DNA of 64,000 nucleotides. Source: Adineta steineri. Taxonomy: Eukaryota; Rotifera; Eurotatoria; Adinetida; Adinetidae. The stretch's first letter is position 1. Every line of letters begins with the position of its first letter. The notes under the pieces were generated by a model. The model saw nothing but the letters and a program-made list of their open reading frames with translations, made no database searches and was not told the DNA's origin. The stretch is taken from contig CAJNOI010000002.1 of NCBI GenBank assembly GCA_905250115.1, positions 903,115 through 967,114 on the forward strand, given 5' to 3'. Position numbers and translations under genes: made by a program. Of this stretch, positions 54,601-64,000 are shown piece after piece.

Positions 54601-56803
54601 TCGATCCTCAACAATCACGTGGTGGTATTTATATTTGTGCACTTCAACCAAAGGGAATTGCTGAAAAAGATGGACGTTTACAGATTGATGATCGATTATT
54701 ATCTGTTAACGATCAAAATACGGACCAGATGACTTATCGTGAAGTCGTAGAAGCATTAAAATCAGCAACAAAAAAAGGTGTTAATTTAGTCATCGCCAGG
54801 TATTTTGTTGTTGTTGTTGTTTTCTTCTATGACAATATTGAATTATATAATTGATTTAGACCAATTACTGATCCTTCTACCGTAAATAAAGTTAATATTG
54901 TTTCAGAAAAAGAAATTTCAACGGTAAGTTAATTAAAAATATATATTTTATTTATATATAGCTCAAAGTTCGAAATATTTTTAAAAATATTTTTTTATAT
55001 TAGAAACATAGCGATACACCATCAGCACTTACATCAATAATAGACAAAATAATCCCACGTGAAAAACCTAAATTACTTCCTTTACCAAAAACTGAAAAAA
55101 CACAAACATCTACTACTACTACTGCTAAATTATCACCTGATTCTATTGAAGCATCAACATCATCATCATCTTCAGCAGCTGGACCAGCACCAGCAACTAC
55201 TAATCCTGTACCATCAGATTCTCCAGCAGAATCTCCTATTTATAAAAAGACTAAACCAACTTCATTACCTAATGTTGAAATACCAACTGATAAAAATAAA
55301 ACAACTGAAGAAAAGAATAAAAACTCTCCAACTTCAAATACAGATCTCGATGAAGATACAAGTGATATAAAAACTCCTCCGATGACTCCTCGTTCACCTG
55401 TAACACCAGCACCACCACCACCAGTACTTGAATTAAAAGTACCACCATCTGCAAAACCAATATCAAGTAATTATATAAATTTCTATATATTAACATTGTA
55501 TATTTCTTTTTAGCATCTCAATCAAATGATTTAACTAAACGAATAGAATATTATCAAGTAAGTCAATTAATCTATTGAATTTTAAAAAAAAAATAAATCA
55601 TTTTCATAATAATTCTAATAGCAAGCAGCATCGAAAGAAACTTTAGTACTTAATGCTGGTGTTGCTGAAAAAGTTGAAAATTTAACAGCACAATTAATTA
55701 ATAAAATTAGTACACCAGCTGTAACAATGGATACAGCAACATTAATGGATGAATGTAGTGAAACAGATATGAAAATTGATACCCAGGAATATTTAGAAGA
55801 ATATCGAGTAAAGAATTCATTTTTATTATTAAAAAATAAAATTAAGTATTTATTATTAATATTTAGGCACTAAAAACTTTAAATGAACATGAACCATCAG
55901 AATTTAATTCAATAGCATTACAAACTGTAAATCAATCATTAAATCGTTTTCAAAATATAATTCCTTATGATTTTAATCGTGTTATTCTATCAACAAAACC
56001 AGATTATATTAATGCAAGTCATATAGCAATACCTATTGGTGAAAAATCAATGAAATATATTATCTGTCCACCTCCAGTACAAGATAGTATCAGTTAGTAG
56101 ATTTTATCTAATAAAAAGAATTATTTTCTTTTTTTTTTCTATTACTTAGATGATTTTTGGCAAATGGTTGCTGATCAACGTATTAAATGTATAATAGGAA
56201 TATTCAGTGAACAGGATTTAAAGAAAATGAAATGTCCAATTTATTGGCCAGCAACTATCAAAGCGACAACAACATTTTCACAATTGTAAGAAAAGAAATT
56301 TTGTTTTTTTCTTCTTCTTATAAAATAAATAAAATATTTGTTTTAGTCTATCTGTTACATTAATAAAACATCGACAACTTGATGGTGGTATTGATATAAA
56401 AGAATTTGTTGTTCGTATTACTGAACAATCAAATCATAAACAAGATCATTCAATTATATTTTTAACTTACAATAAATGGCCAATAGATGATAACGCTCCA
56501 AATGATACACAGTCATTTCTCAATCTTATACATCTAGCACATTCATATCAAATAAGTGAAACACCATTATTAATTCATTGTAATACAGGTGTTGGACGAA
56601 CAGGATGTGCATTATTATTAAGTTTACTTTTAATTAAAATGATACGCGGGCGAACACTCGATATTTATGCAATGGCTAAAGAATGTCGCCGTCAACGTTC
56701 AGGTATTATTCAAACTGAACAACAATATAAATTTATTTATGAGTGTGCACGTGATGCTCTTAATATGGCTATTGAACATTCAATTATGCAAAGTGCACAA
56801 TAG
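48601..56803 (+). CDS. PTPN13-like: FERM, five PDZ and tyrosine phosphatase protein (PTPN13-like)
   Basis: Cortical scaffold phosphatase of the PTPN13/PTP-BL type. About 28 exons. A unique N-terminus (to about 50450) with a basic coiled segment leads to a FERM domain from about 50509 to 51840 (FECICQIIVLLPNN, YGTEYLRHEIIKRHH, WDQIERVDFDKKSF). PDZ domains start at about 52030 (FGMSLMGDSASGIFVKSI), 52545 (LGFLVVGGVDSEIED), 53055 (LGLSLAGGIAENKP), 53840 (FGFTLSSGSTSIGYP) and 54530 (FGIGLGQIDPQQSRGG). A Pro/Ser/Thr-rich linker follows. The PTP domain runs from about 55860, with LNRFQNIIPYDFNRV, DYINASHI, the P-loop IHCNTGVGRTGC with catalytic Cys and Arg, and the Q-loop QTEQQYKFIYE. The WPD loop reads KWPIDDNAP: an Ile sits where the acid Asp is expected, with Asp one residue later. 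No KIND domain was found. Stop TAG 56801. Confidence 0.92.
54257..54281. repeat. (ATT)n microsatellite in a PTPN13-like intron
   Basis: About eight tandem ATT triplets inside the intron between the fourth and fifth PDZ exons. No coding role. Confidence 0.75.
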
Positions 56804-57043
56804 AAAAACGCTTATTTTTTTCTCATGTTTTTTGTATTTTGTTTTGTGTTTCTGTGTAAGCAGAAGAAAAAAAAAGAACGAGTAATATGCAAAGACTGAA
56901 AAACTGAACAAACCACTAGTTTTCATTGCCATCATACATGCCTAGACAAACGATATTAATAATTAAAATTTTGTTAAAATGATACAAAAAAAAATGTTAG
57001 TGAAAATTTATATTATATGTATATGTGTTTTTGTGACTAAGAT

Positions 57044-57284
57044 GAACAATCTTAGTGTTCATCAACTGGATTAATTAGTAATTAGATTTGAAATAGTACA
57101 CCTATTAGACCACAAGATAATTCAATAGATTCGATAGACAGCGTAAATAATATTTTATATATGTTTTAGTGGTTAAGACGACATTTTGTTTTTATTAATA
57201 CATTGAATTATCTCGTAGACAGATAGGTATACTATTTCAAAACTAATTACTAATTAATCCAGTTGATGAACACTAAGATTGTTC
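57044..57284. repeat. 241-bp fold-back element
   Basis: The first about 57 bases (GAACAATCTTAGTGTTCATC and onward) are repeated as reverse complement at the right end, with a few mismatches. Inner segments also pair (AAGATAATTCAAT against ATTGAATTATCT), so nearly the whole element forms one long imperfect hairpin. It sits between the phosphatase and deacetylase genes. A MITE-like element or a long-hairpin RNA source are the main options. Confidence 0.75.
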
Positions 57285-57591
57285 GAAACGTCGATAATTA
57301 TCACTAAAATTCGTCTTAACTACAAAAATATATATACATATAAGGTATTATTTATGCTTCTACCTTTTTTCATCTCGAAGTACGATTATTCAACAGTTGT
57401 TGTGCATTAGTTTTACTTTTTAGCTCGGATGATTCTCTTATCATCTTGTCGATTTCTTTCTAGTTAAGAAAAAAAAACTTGTAGCTAATTTTGCATTACT
57501 TTACATCTTATATGATATGACTTTTTTTTATCTAATCTCTACAATAAATATAACATAAATTAAACTGAAAGGTAAAACAATTTACACTACC

Positions 57592-58476
57592 ATGAGTTCT
57601 ACATTAGCTGTACTAGTTGTCATTGCACATCCAGATGATGAAACTCTTTTTGCTGGTTTTATTCATGCATTAACATATAAAATTCATGCAATCGTTGATC
57701 TTGTTTGTATAACTAATGGTGAAGGTGGTTTTCGACATTCTGGACCATCTGAATATTTATATAATAATTTACAATTATCAAAAGAAAGTATTGGTAGACA
57801 ACATCTACCACGTATACGTAAACATGAATTATTAGCTAGTGGAAGAATATTAGGAATTCGAAAATTTTTTTTCTATGATCAGATAGATTTAAAATATGAT
57901 CGAAATGTTGATGTTGTTTTTGCTGAACAATGGAATAAAGAAGAAGTTATTCAACGACTTGAACAAACAATTAAAACTGGTAATAGTTCTGATGGTTATG
58001 ATATAATGCTTATTATGCTACCAAGTATTGAATCACATGGTCATCATACAGCATCTGGTCTATTAGCACTTGAAACAATAGAACGTCTTCAACAAAAACA
58101 ATTAGTAAATATTAAAATTCCTACAATAATTGGTGGATCAGAATTTATTTTAAATGAAATACCCGTTTATCCATCTAATAAATTAGCAGAAATCTCTTCA
58201 ATTGAACCAAATCTATTTCAATTTAATCGTACATGGAAATTAACCAATACAACTGATGTAGCCACTTATCAAATGATTGTTATATGGGCTTGTAGTGAAC
58301 ATAAATCTCAAGGTGGTTTAATTGCTGAAACATTAACAGGATATGCACGAGAGAATGAACAATATTATTATTTTTCTATCAATAACGAACAAATCCGTTT
58401 TCAATTGATTCAAAACATTTTTGAACAACTAGTTAACATCCATCAATACAATATTGCACATGTACTTCAATGCTAA
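57592..58476 (+). CDS. LmbE/PIG-L family N-acetylglucosaminyl deacetylase, intronless
   Basis: Zinc-dependent deacetylase of the LmbE-like superfamily, which removes acetyl groups from N-acetylglucosamine-type substrates. Single exon, 294 residues. The metal site is visible: IAHPDDETLFAG at residues 11-22 (ligands His13 and Asp16, catalytic Asp15) and SHGHHTAS near residue 153. The block ITNGEGGFRHSGPSEYLY and the segment RQHLPRIRKHELLASGRILG are, to my knowledge, closer to bacterial PIG-L deacetylases than to the ER enzyme of GPI synthesis. There is no membrane anchor or signal peptide, unlike animal PIGL. Absence of introns among intron-rich neighbours adds to the case for acquisition from bacteria. 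Codon use is like the host genes. Substrate unknown. Confidence 0.88.
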   Translation: MSSTLAVLVVIAHPDDETLFAGFIHALTYKIHAIVDLVCITNGEGGFRHSGPSEYLYNNLQLSKESIGRQHLPRIRKHELLASGRILGIRKFFFYDQIDLKYDRNVDVVFAEQWNKEEVIQRLEQTIKTGNSSDGYDIMLIMLPSIESHGHHTASGLLALETIERLQQKQLVNIKIPTIIGGSEFILNEIPVYPSNKLAEISSIEPNLFQFNRTWKLTNTTDVATYQMIVIWACSEHKSQGGLIAETLTGYARENEQYYYFSINNEQIRFQLIQNIFEQLVNIHQYNIAHVLQC

Positions 58477-59573
58477 TAAAAAAATGCAAATAGAATTCAT
58501 GATGCGGAAGTCATTTCCTTTCTTTCATTCGCTTTAGCTATATTTGTTATGCTACTAATTTAGATAACGCCTTTCAATATTCATTGATTGAACAACGGAA
58601 CACTTCTTAATTTTTTTTCTATTATATTCTTCACATATCTATGAATATATGAGAATAAAAGAGCTTCACGTTAATGTGAATAGTTCATGACAAACATTTT
58701 TCTTTTTAGTTCGCCTTAGGGTAACTTATCATATTCATAGAACATTAGCGTCACACTATGAAGTCTTTTCCTATTTACCATCTGCTATTATTAAACTATT
58801 AATGGGGAGAGCAAGTATACGATTTCGAGCGAGCAAAAATTTAGCTTAAAATAAGAAAAAAACAATTAGTTTATACAATTATTTTTCATAATTTTTTTTT
58901 TTGACAAAAACGTAAGATGACCCAGAGAGGATGTACAATCTTTTATGAAGATATACATGTTGATATGTAAAAGACTTAATATAGTACTAACGATGTTACC
59001 TTTGTTTTGCTTTTTTTCTTTCTTTTATTGTGTTGACGAAGTATTCCACTGAGAACTAATCACTATTTTTTTATTTTTTCTTGCCTATTTTTTATCATCT
59101 TCAACATTACTTATATTTCTCTCTTTCACGTAGCTTCAATGCACGATCTATGTAGTTATTATTCTTACATTTGTATGTGACTAGAATTCATTTAGATATT
59201 AGAGATAGAACAGAAGGAGTGTCAGATTCTTGTAAATCATTAAATAGCATCTACATTCTTCGCGATTAATCGACATTGAATGACGTTGTCGATTGAACCC
59301 TTGGCTTCTGTTTTCGCAATTGATAGCTGTTTTTACTCTTCTACTAGTTTCTGAGTTGATGATTGATAAAAAAAAAATAGAAGAAGAAACAAAAGAGAGA
59401 CTCTCCTTTTGAACTATAACGGGAAATTATGCACCGTCGAGCACAATCAATAATATTTTTTGAACATTATAAATGATTACAATATATATATATATATATA
59501 TATATTGTCTATTTTGTTTTTCTTGTATTTTATATTTAATCATTTCAGATAATAACTATACAAATCCCTAAAA
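58477..59573. other. Intergenic region upstream of the secreted peptide gene
   Basis: Non-coding, with an (AT)n tract at 59482-59505. TTAATCATTTCAG lies 24 bases before the next ATG, so a 5' UTR intron or trans-splice site is likely there. Confidence 0.5.
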
Positions 59574-59918
59574 ATGAGCATTCAATTTTCAATGTTATTT
59601 TGTGTATGCATTGCATTGGCCATTCCATTAATGGTTTTTTCCACATCGAATCAAGAAAAACAAGAAAACATGATCGAAAAAGGTGTCAATATGTTTGAAG
59701 AATTAAATCATCATGGTCAACAGCCAATTCATTCCCGTATTTATGATGATGAATCTAGTGATAATATTCACTTTATGTTAAAGAAAGCGGCTGATTTTGA
59801 ACAAATTTTAAAACCATGCAATCGAATGCCAGCCAGTGGTCGTGGTCAAGAATATGCTGATTGTGTACGCAGTCGTATGCTACTTATGGGTAGACGAAAA
59901 CGTCGTCAATCAAACTAA
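59574..59918 (+). CDS. Secreted peptide precursor, candidate amidated disulfide neuropeptide
   Basis: Single coding exon, 114 residues. A hydrophobic signal peptide (residues 1 to about 24: SMLFCVCIALAIPLMVFS) is followed by an acidic spacer. A Lys-Lys site at 70-71 precedes a 34-residue segment that begins AADFEQILKPC, has two cysteines at 82 and 97, and ends VRSRMLLM. Next come Gly106 and RRKRR: Gly supplies a C-terminal amide and the basic run is a convertase site. The predicted product is thus a one-disulfide, amidated peptide of residues 72-105, acting as an extracellular signal. It does not match a neuropeptide family I can name with confidence. The short QSN tail after the basic run is expected for a precursor with one C-terminal peptide. 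Confidence 0.75.
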   Translation: MSIQFSMLFCVCIALAIPLMVFSTSNQEKQENMIEKGVNMFEELNHHGQQPIHSRIYDDESSDNIHFMLKKAADFEQILKPCNRMPASGRGQEYADCVRSRMLLMGRRKRRQSN

Positions 59919-62657
59919 AAAGAATTCATAAGCAAATATTACCAATATATTTATTTTTCTGTTTCTTAACATCAGATTTTTACAATATTCTCGAATTACA
60001 GTGTATATTCTTTATCACACGTATTCACTCATTTGCTTTCTTTTTCTTCTCTTTCTCTCTATCTCTTTCTTTTAAATTACGGTTAATTTTTTGGCTGTTC
60101 GACAAACAGATGTCAATTGAAGTAATAAATAAAGGCACAGAAAAGAATTTAATTTCATAAGGAAATAATATAATCTTATCTGAAATTTTAGTTCAAATTA
60201 ATAACTCATTCATTTGTTATTAAATGATATTGTATTCGAGTGTAAAGATAACTAAATATAAATTAAAGTATAATAACTAGTAGTTTTTTCAAGCGTTATT
60301 CATTGAAATACGAGTCATGCACAATGATAATCGCGTTTTTATTCTCTCTAGTGAATCAATTGCCGACCGTTTGAACCCATTAAAATAAGCATGGATCGAT
60401 CCAATCATAACATGTAATTGTACGCTCAGAAAATTAGCATTATTTGAAACTTTACTTCACTCGACTAGTTCTTAGACAAGTTTTTTTCACACGTAATAGC
60501 CCCAAATTGTAAACTCATGATTTTCGAATTATGTGAGTTATTAATTTATCTAAGTTCTTTTTGTTGTTTACACCTTTCATACCCTAATGTCATGTCATGT
60601 CGGAAAAATATTTCTCATCACACAATGGGAAATGAGCAAAAAATAGTTATTTTCGATGCAATTAGGACTTGAATAGAACAAAGTGAAAAGACAAATATGT
60701 ATAATAAAGAATGATTATATCAATTGATTAATGTATATGGAATGTAGATTGTGACAAGTAAATGCATCTTTTTGTTGGCATTTTTTCTCATAATTACTCA
60801 AATAATATATTCATTGTATATATTTTGATCAATAATAAAAGAATGATTGCATGTTTCGAAGCTATTTTTTATTGAGAACACGCATACTAATATAGACAAA
60901 ATAGAAGTTAAACTCTAAGAACACTATGTGTGTGTCTGTGGAACAGATCAAATTGTTTTTACTAAATAACTATCTCTATCAATTCAGTTTGATAGAAATT
61001 TCTGAAAAAAAATCATCAGAAAGAGTTTTTATTTTTGTAATAACTTTCAATCTATGTAAAAGCAACGATTTTATATTGTTATATGAAAATAAAATTTATA
61101 TGTTGTCAACAGAAAATAAGTATTCATTTCTAGAACATAACGGATTTCAGACTTAATAGATGACGACATATTCTGTTGGAATATATCTGAAGAATATATG
61201 TGAGCTATCATATGAATTCAATGGCATATTATCATAGACAGGATTTCTGCCTATCATTCAAATCTGTCACTAGAAATGTAATAGAAAATTTTATTTCTAA
61301 TTCGTCATCGAAAATAAGGAAAAGGCTGTGACTATGATGATGACAATATTTATGTGATATATTTCTATTTAATTTTTGATTGAGATAATATTTAAACTAT
61401 CTTAATGAAATTGTAATTTCATATTGATCAAATCAAAACAAAAGTATGATGCTTTTTATATTATTAATAGCAAAGATGAATACGTAAATAAAGTTATAAA
61501 ATATTTTTACATATGAAGTTTTCTAAGTTAGTAATATCTCACTATATATGTATGACTGTAGAAATTAATCTTTTGTTTTAAATATATTAGATTTTATTCG
61601 AAAACTATTATCTCCATTCTTCCAATATATATAAATGAATAATTGTTGCTTTCAATTGCATTTAAGAATGACAAAAAAACAATTTACGAGAAGCTAATCA
61701 CGCTATCATTAAGATAGAGTGTAGTAGTGGCTATAAAAATATAATAGTCGCATAAGAATATCCTTATCAAGTTATAAAAATAAAAGAAATTAATGATACA
61801 TGTCATTAACACTATTCTCAAGTATAAGTTTTCCTTAAGTGATATAGAGATTAAATGAATGTTCAATAATTTTATCGAAAACTGAATTATGAACTTGAAC
61901 TGAACTTTTATTAAGAATAATACTGATGGTATTACTCTTGACAAATAATTCAACAGCAAAAATTGTGCTATCTAGTGAAAGAATATACGTAATATCAAAT
62001 AAAATAAACAGAAATATATGAATTTTTGAAATGTCTTATAAGCCGTTGATAACAGTGCCGCTCACTCTATTAAACACAGCACGTAATTTATCATCACGAT
62101 AAGTAAGATTACTCAAATCACCTCTTGCAATACTAAGTGGAACACCATTAGTACTAAGTTCAGCTAATACGTGTGCAATCAAGAAAAAAAATTCCCGTAA
62201 ACAAATTTTCATAAACATTATTGTAGTGTAATGTATTCTTATCATTATTATTCATCCGAAAGTGTATTGCTCATAGACAGATAATTTAATGGTCTCATTC
62301 CATAAACCCCTAAGGAAACCATAAAGTACATCTTTCTATGGATCTAATATGTAGATGTAAGGAGTAGGAATACTATTTTAACAGATACTAGTTAAAAAAT
62401 GGAACACTCATTAATACTAATTCTAAAATATATATGAGATTTATTTAGCTGAAAGAAGAAAAAAAGTAGAACCATATACTTAACAGACTTAAAGTAAAAT
62501 GACTGAGTCGTGAATAGATTATTTGAGTCTATGAATTACTAATAAAATTAATCAAGTGTATTAATAAATGCAGTTACACTAACAAGTAATACAATTTCTC
62601 TGAAGACAATAAAGTAATCCTGTCAGTTAGATAGTTTATTGTTTTATTTATCATTTA
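59919..62657. other. Gene-poor AT-rich region
   Basis: No gene with recognisable domains. Two weak frames occur: 60926-61156 (+) and 62036-62245 (-). The latter has a codon-like stretch (SIARGDLSNLTYRDDKLRAV) that may be a leftover exon, but no partner exon was found. Confidence 0.45.
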
Positions 62658-63107
62658 TTAAGTAATAAATCTATGTAAGAGATAACGTATAAGCCATACT
62701 AAATATCCTGCTTGTACAGCAAATAATATTAAACCAAAAAATGAAAAAATGAATGCAATATTAAACAATACTTTAGCTTTTGTCATTTGATTTTTTTTCG
62801 CAGCTATTCGAGCAAATATAGTAACAATAATTGATGGAATGGTACATAACCAACATCCAAATATACATACAGTGTGCAATGTACATGTATATTTATTAGT
62901 ATATACAAGATGACGTTCAGTTTCGAATAAAAATATACCACCATTATTCGAGTCTTCTACAACACTAACTACAGAATCAATACCATATATCGGTTGCAAT
63001 GGTGAAATAAGTGACGTAGATGGTTTAATGATTGTTTTAGATGAGGATGATACTATTGAAGAAGGTGATTTCATAGTTTCAAATTGACAACTGATATTAG
63101 ATGCCAT
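62658..63107 (-). CDS. Small protein with two membrane segments
   Basis: Single exon, 149 residues. The N-terminal 55 residues are hydrophilic and Ser/Pro-rich (SPSSIVSSSSKTIIKPS). A conserved-looking region RHLVYTNKYTCTLHTVC leads into two hydrophobic segments: FGCWLCTIPSIIVTIFARIA and FNIAFIFSFFGLILFAVQAG. The linker between them is basic (AAKKNQMTKAK). This two-helix hairpin with a cytosolic basic loop recalls dispanin/CD225 topology, but the diagnostic residues are not clear, so I leave it unassigned. Orientation and ATG context look normal. Confidence 0.55.
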   Translation of the reverse strand: MASNISCQFETMKSPSSIVSSSSKTIIKPSTSLISPLQPIYGIDSVVSVVEDSNNGGIFLFETERHLVYTNKYTCTLHTVCIFGCWLCTIPSIIVTIFARIAAKKNQMTKAKVLFNIAFIFSFFGLILFAVQAGYLVWLIRYLLHRFIT

Positions 63108-63275
63108 ATGGCGCTGTGTCTCTGTTCATTAATTAATTCAATGTAGTGACTTTGTGAAACGAAACTAAGTGAATTACTTCTGATAAATATGGATAGAATT
63201 GTAATGGTTGAAATTTGAAGTAAAACGAGAATTTTTGACTATTTTTGATCAAAAACAAGCTGGTAGAACTAGGTC

Positions 63276-63376
63276 ATCATTAGTATATCATATATCATTA
63301 CAGAATATAAACATATCACCAAAACATGATAAAGAGATTATTTATGTTCTTTTATGATATATGATGTACTAATGAT
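63276..63376. repeat. 101-bp hairpin-forming inverted repeat
   Basis: The left arm ATCATTAGTATATCATATAT pairs with the right arm ATATGATGTACTAATGAT region with one mismatch. The stem extends inward through GAATATAAACATATC against GATTATTTATGTTC. The size suits either a small fold-back element or a microRNA-type precursor. It lies between two minus-strand genes. Confidence 0.6.
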
Positions 63377-63568
63377 AACTGAATTCTGCTAACTTTTTTC
63401 TATTGAAGGCAAAAAAAGAAATACGATGATAAAATCATTTAAATTCTTGTTTTGTATTTGAAAAAATAGTCACAATAGCAACTGCAATATTTCAATCAAC
63501 GAAATAGAGAAAAAATGTTGAATACTTCTAGTTCATTCTTTGTGTCGTAATCAATAATAAGTGAAATA

Positions 63569-64000
63569 TTATTTATTTAGAACCCATTGGATACCACGCG
63601 TTTTTTCTCTCGGTGGTCGACACACCAAACATCTACAATCGATATGTTTTCGAGGAGGTAAAATATGTTCATGAGGTTGCTTCAATAATTTACCATATGT
63701 TCGAGGTGATTCATACCATTTCGGTGGTACATAATGATATTCAGGAGCTTTCCATGATTTAGGAGCATGAACTGAATCAATTGGTAAATACCACCAACGA
63801 GGATCGAATGTTTCTAATATTTTATGTTGATGCTTATGTTGTCCATGGGTTGATTGAGGTTCATGGGTTGCTTGGTATCCTCCATGAGAATGTTCATGAT
63901 TATTAATTGGAGGTAAAGAAAAACGTCCAGTATCCTGATGATTATGTGTATGTTGATGATCATGTGACGGAAAAGAATGTCCATCTGATTGATGTTGATG
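63569..64000 (-). CDS. His-rich protein, 3' part only
   Basis: An open frame enters from the right edge and ends at TAA 63569, giving 143 residues with no Met needed. The first part is His/Gln-rich (HQHTHNHQDTGRFSLPP and NNHEHSHGGYQATHEPQ). The C-terminal half looks conserved: FDPRWWYLPIDSVHAPKSW, PEYHYVPPKWYESPRTYG and IDCRCLVCRPP. No family is recognised. The His-rich part might bind metal (inference). The 5' end and any introns lie beyond the window. Confidence 0.6.
   Translation of the reverse strand, partial: HQHQSDGHSFPSHDHQHTHNHQDTGRFSLPPINNHEHSHGGYQATHEPQSTHGQHKHQHKILETFDPRWWYLPIDSVHAPKSWKAPEYHYVPPKWYESPRTYGKLLKQPHEHILPPRKHIDCRCLVCRPPREKTRGIQWVLNK

Noticed and set aside
55059..55496. 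Leu/His-rich + frame and opposing Val-rich frame
   Set aside because: Frame-shifted and antisense readings of the Ser/Thr/Pro-rich linker exon of the phosphatase.
62658..63107. Assignment to the CD225/IFITM family
   Set aside because: Topology is similar but the characteristic residues between the two segments are not clear, so the family name is withheld.

Overview
The window looks like nuclear DNA of a small invertebrate, most likely a bdelloid rotifer (inference). It is strongly AT-rich. Genes are broken by many short GT-AG introns of about 45-60 bp. Every recognisable protein is metazoan, including a T-type calcium channel, a ciliary nexin-dynein regulatory subunit, HP1, MED4 and a FERM/PDZ tyrosine phosphatase. 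Several start codons sit directly behind a splice acceptor, as expected where mRNAs receive a spliced leader, and one intronless enzyme resembles bacterial proteins. None of this fixes the species. Two runs of N (19406-19415 and 45683-45782) mark scaffold joins.

Layout. 1-11170 has no supportable protein gene: simple repeats, a fold-back repeat and one precursor-like hairpin. 11199-19723 (+) is a Cav3 (T-type) channel with a pair of mutually exclusive exons for the domain II turret; its domain IV is lost in the 10-N gap. 20091-28202 (-) holds three tightly packed genes read in the order NARS2, HP1-like, NVL, with spacers of 62 and 235 bp, which suggests a polycistronic unit. 29137-34517 (+) carries a BAF-domain protein with a long disordered tail, then DRC4/GAS8. 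35342-36645 (-) is a mitochondrial dicarboxylate carrier. 37530-40600 (+) has a multi-pass RING-H2 protein and a small possibly acylated protein. 41686-44422 (-) has an aldo-keto reductase and MED4. 44858-45682 holds a truncated-looking + strand gene abutting a - strand exon at the 100-N gap, followed by a near-perfect 93-bp palindrome. 48601-56803 (+) is a PTPN13-like phosphatase without a KIND domain. 57592-58476 (+) is a single-exon LmbE/PIG-L deacetylase. 59574-59918 (+) is a secreted peptide precursor with an amidation signal. 62658-64000 (-) holds a small two-membrane-segment protein and the 3' end of a His-rich protein.

The genes do not form one pathway. They are mainly housekeeping (translation, ribosome assembly, chromatin, Mediator, mitochondrial transport) interspersed with excitability, ciliary and signalling genes. 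The features most worth following are the alternative turret exons of the channel, the compact NARS2-HP1-NVL cluster with acceptor-like intercistronic DNA, the BAF-domain fusion, the candidate amidated disulfide peptide and the intronless deacetylase.

Exon boundaries were read by eye from splice consensus and frame continuity. CDS entries give the outer limits from start to stop and include introns.
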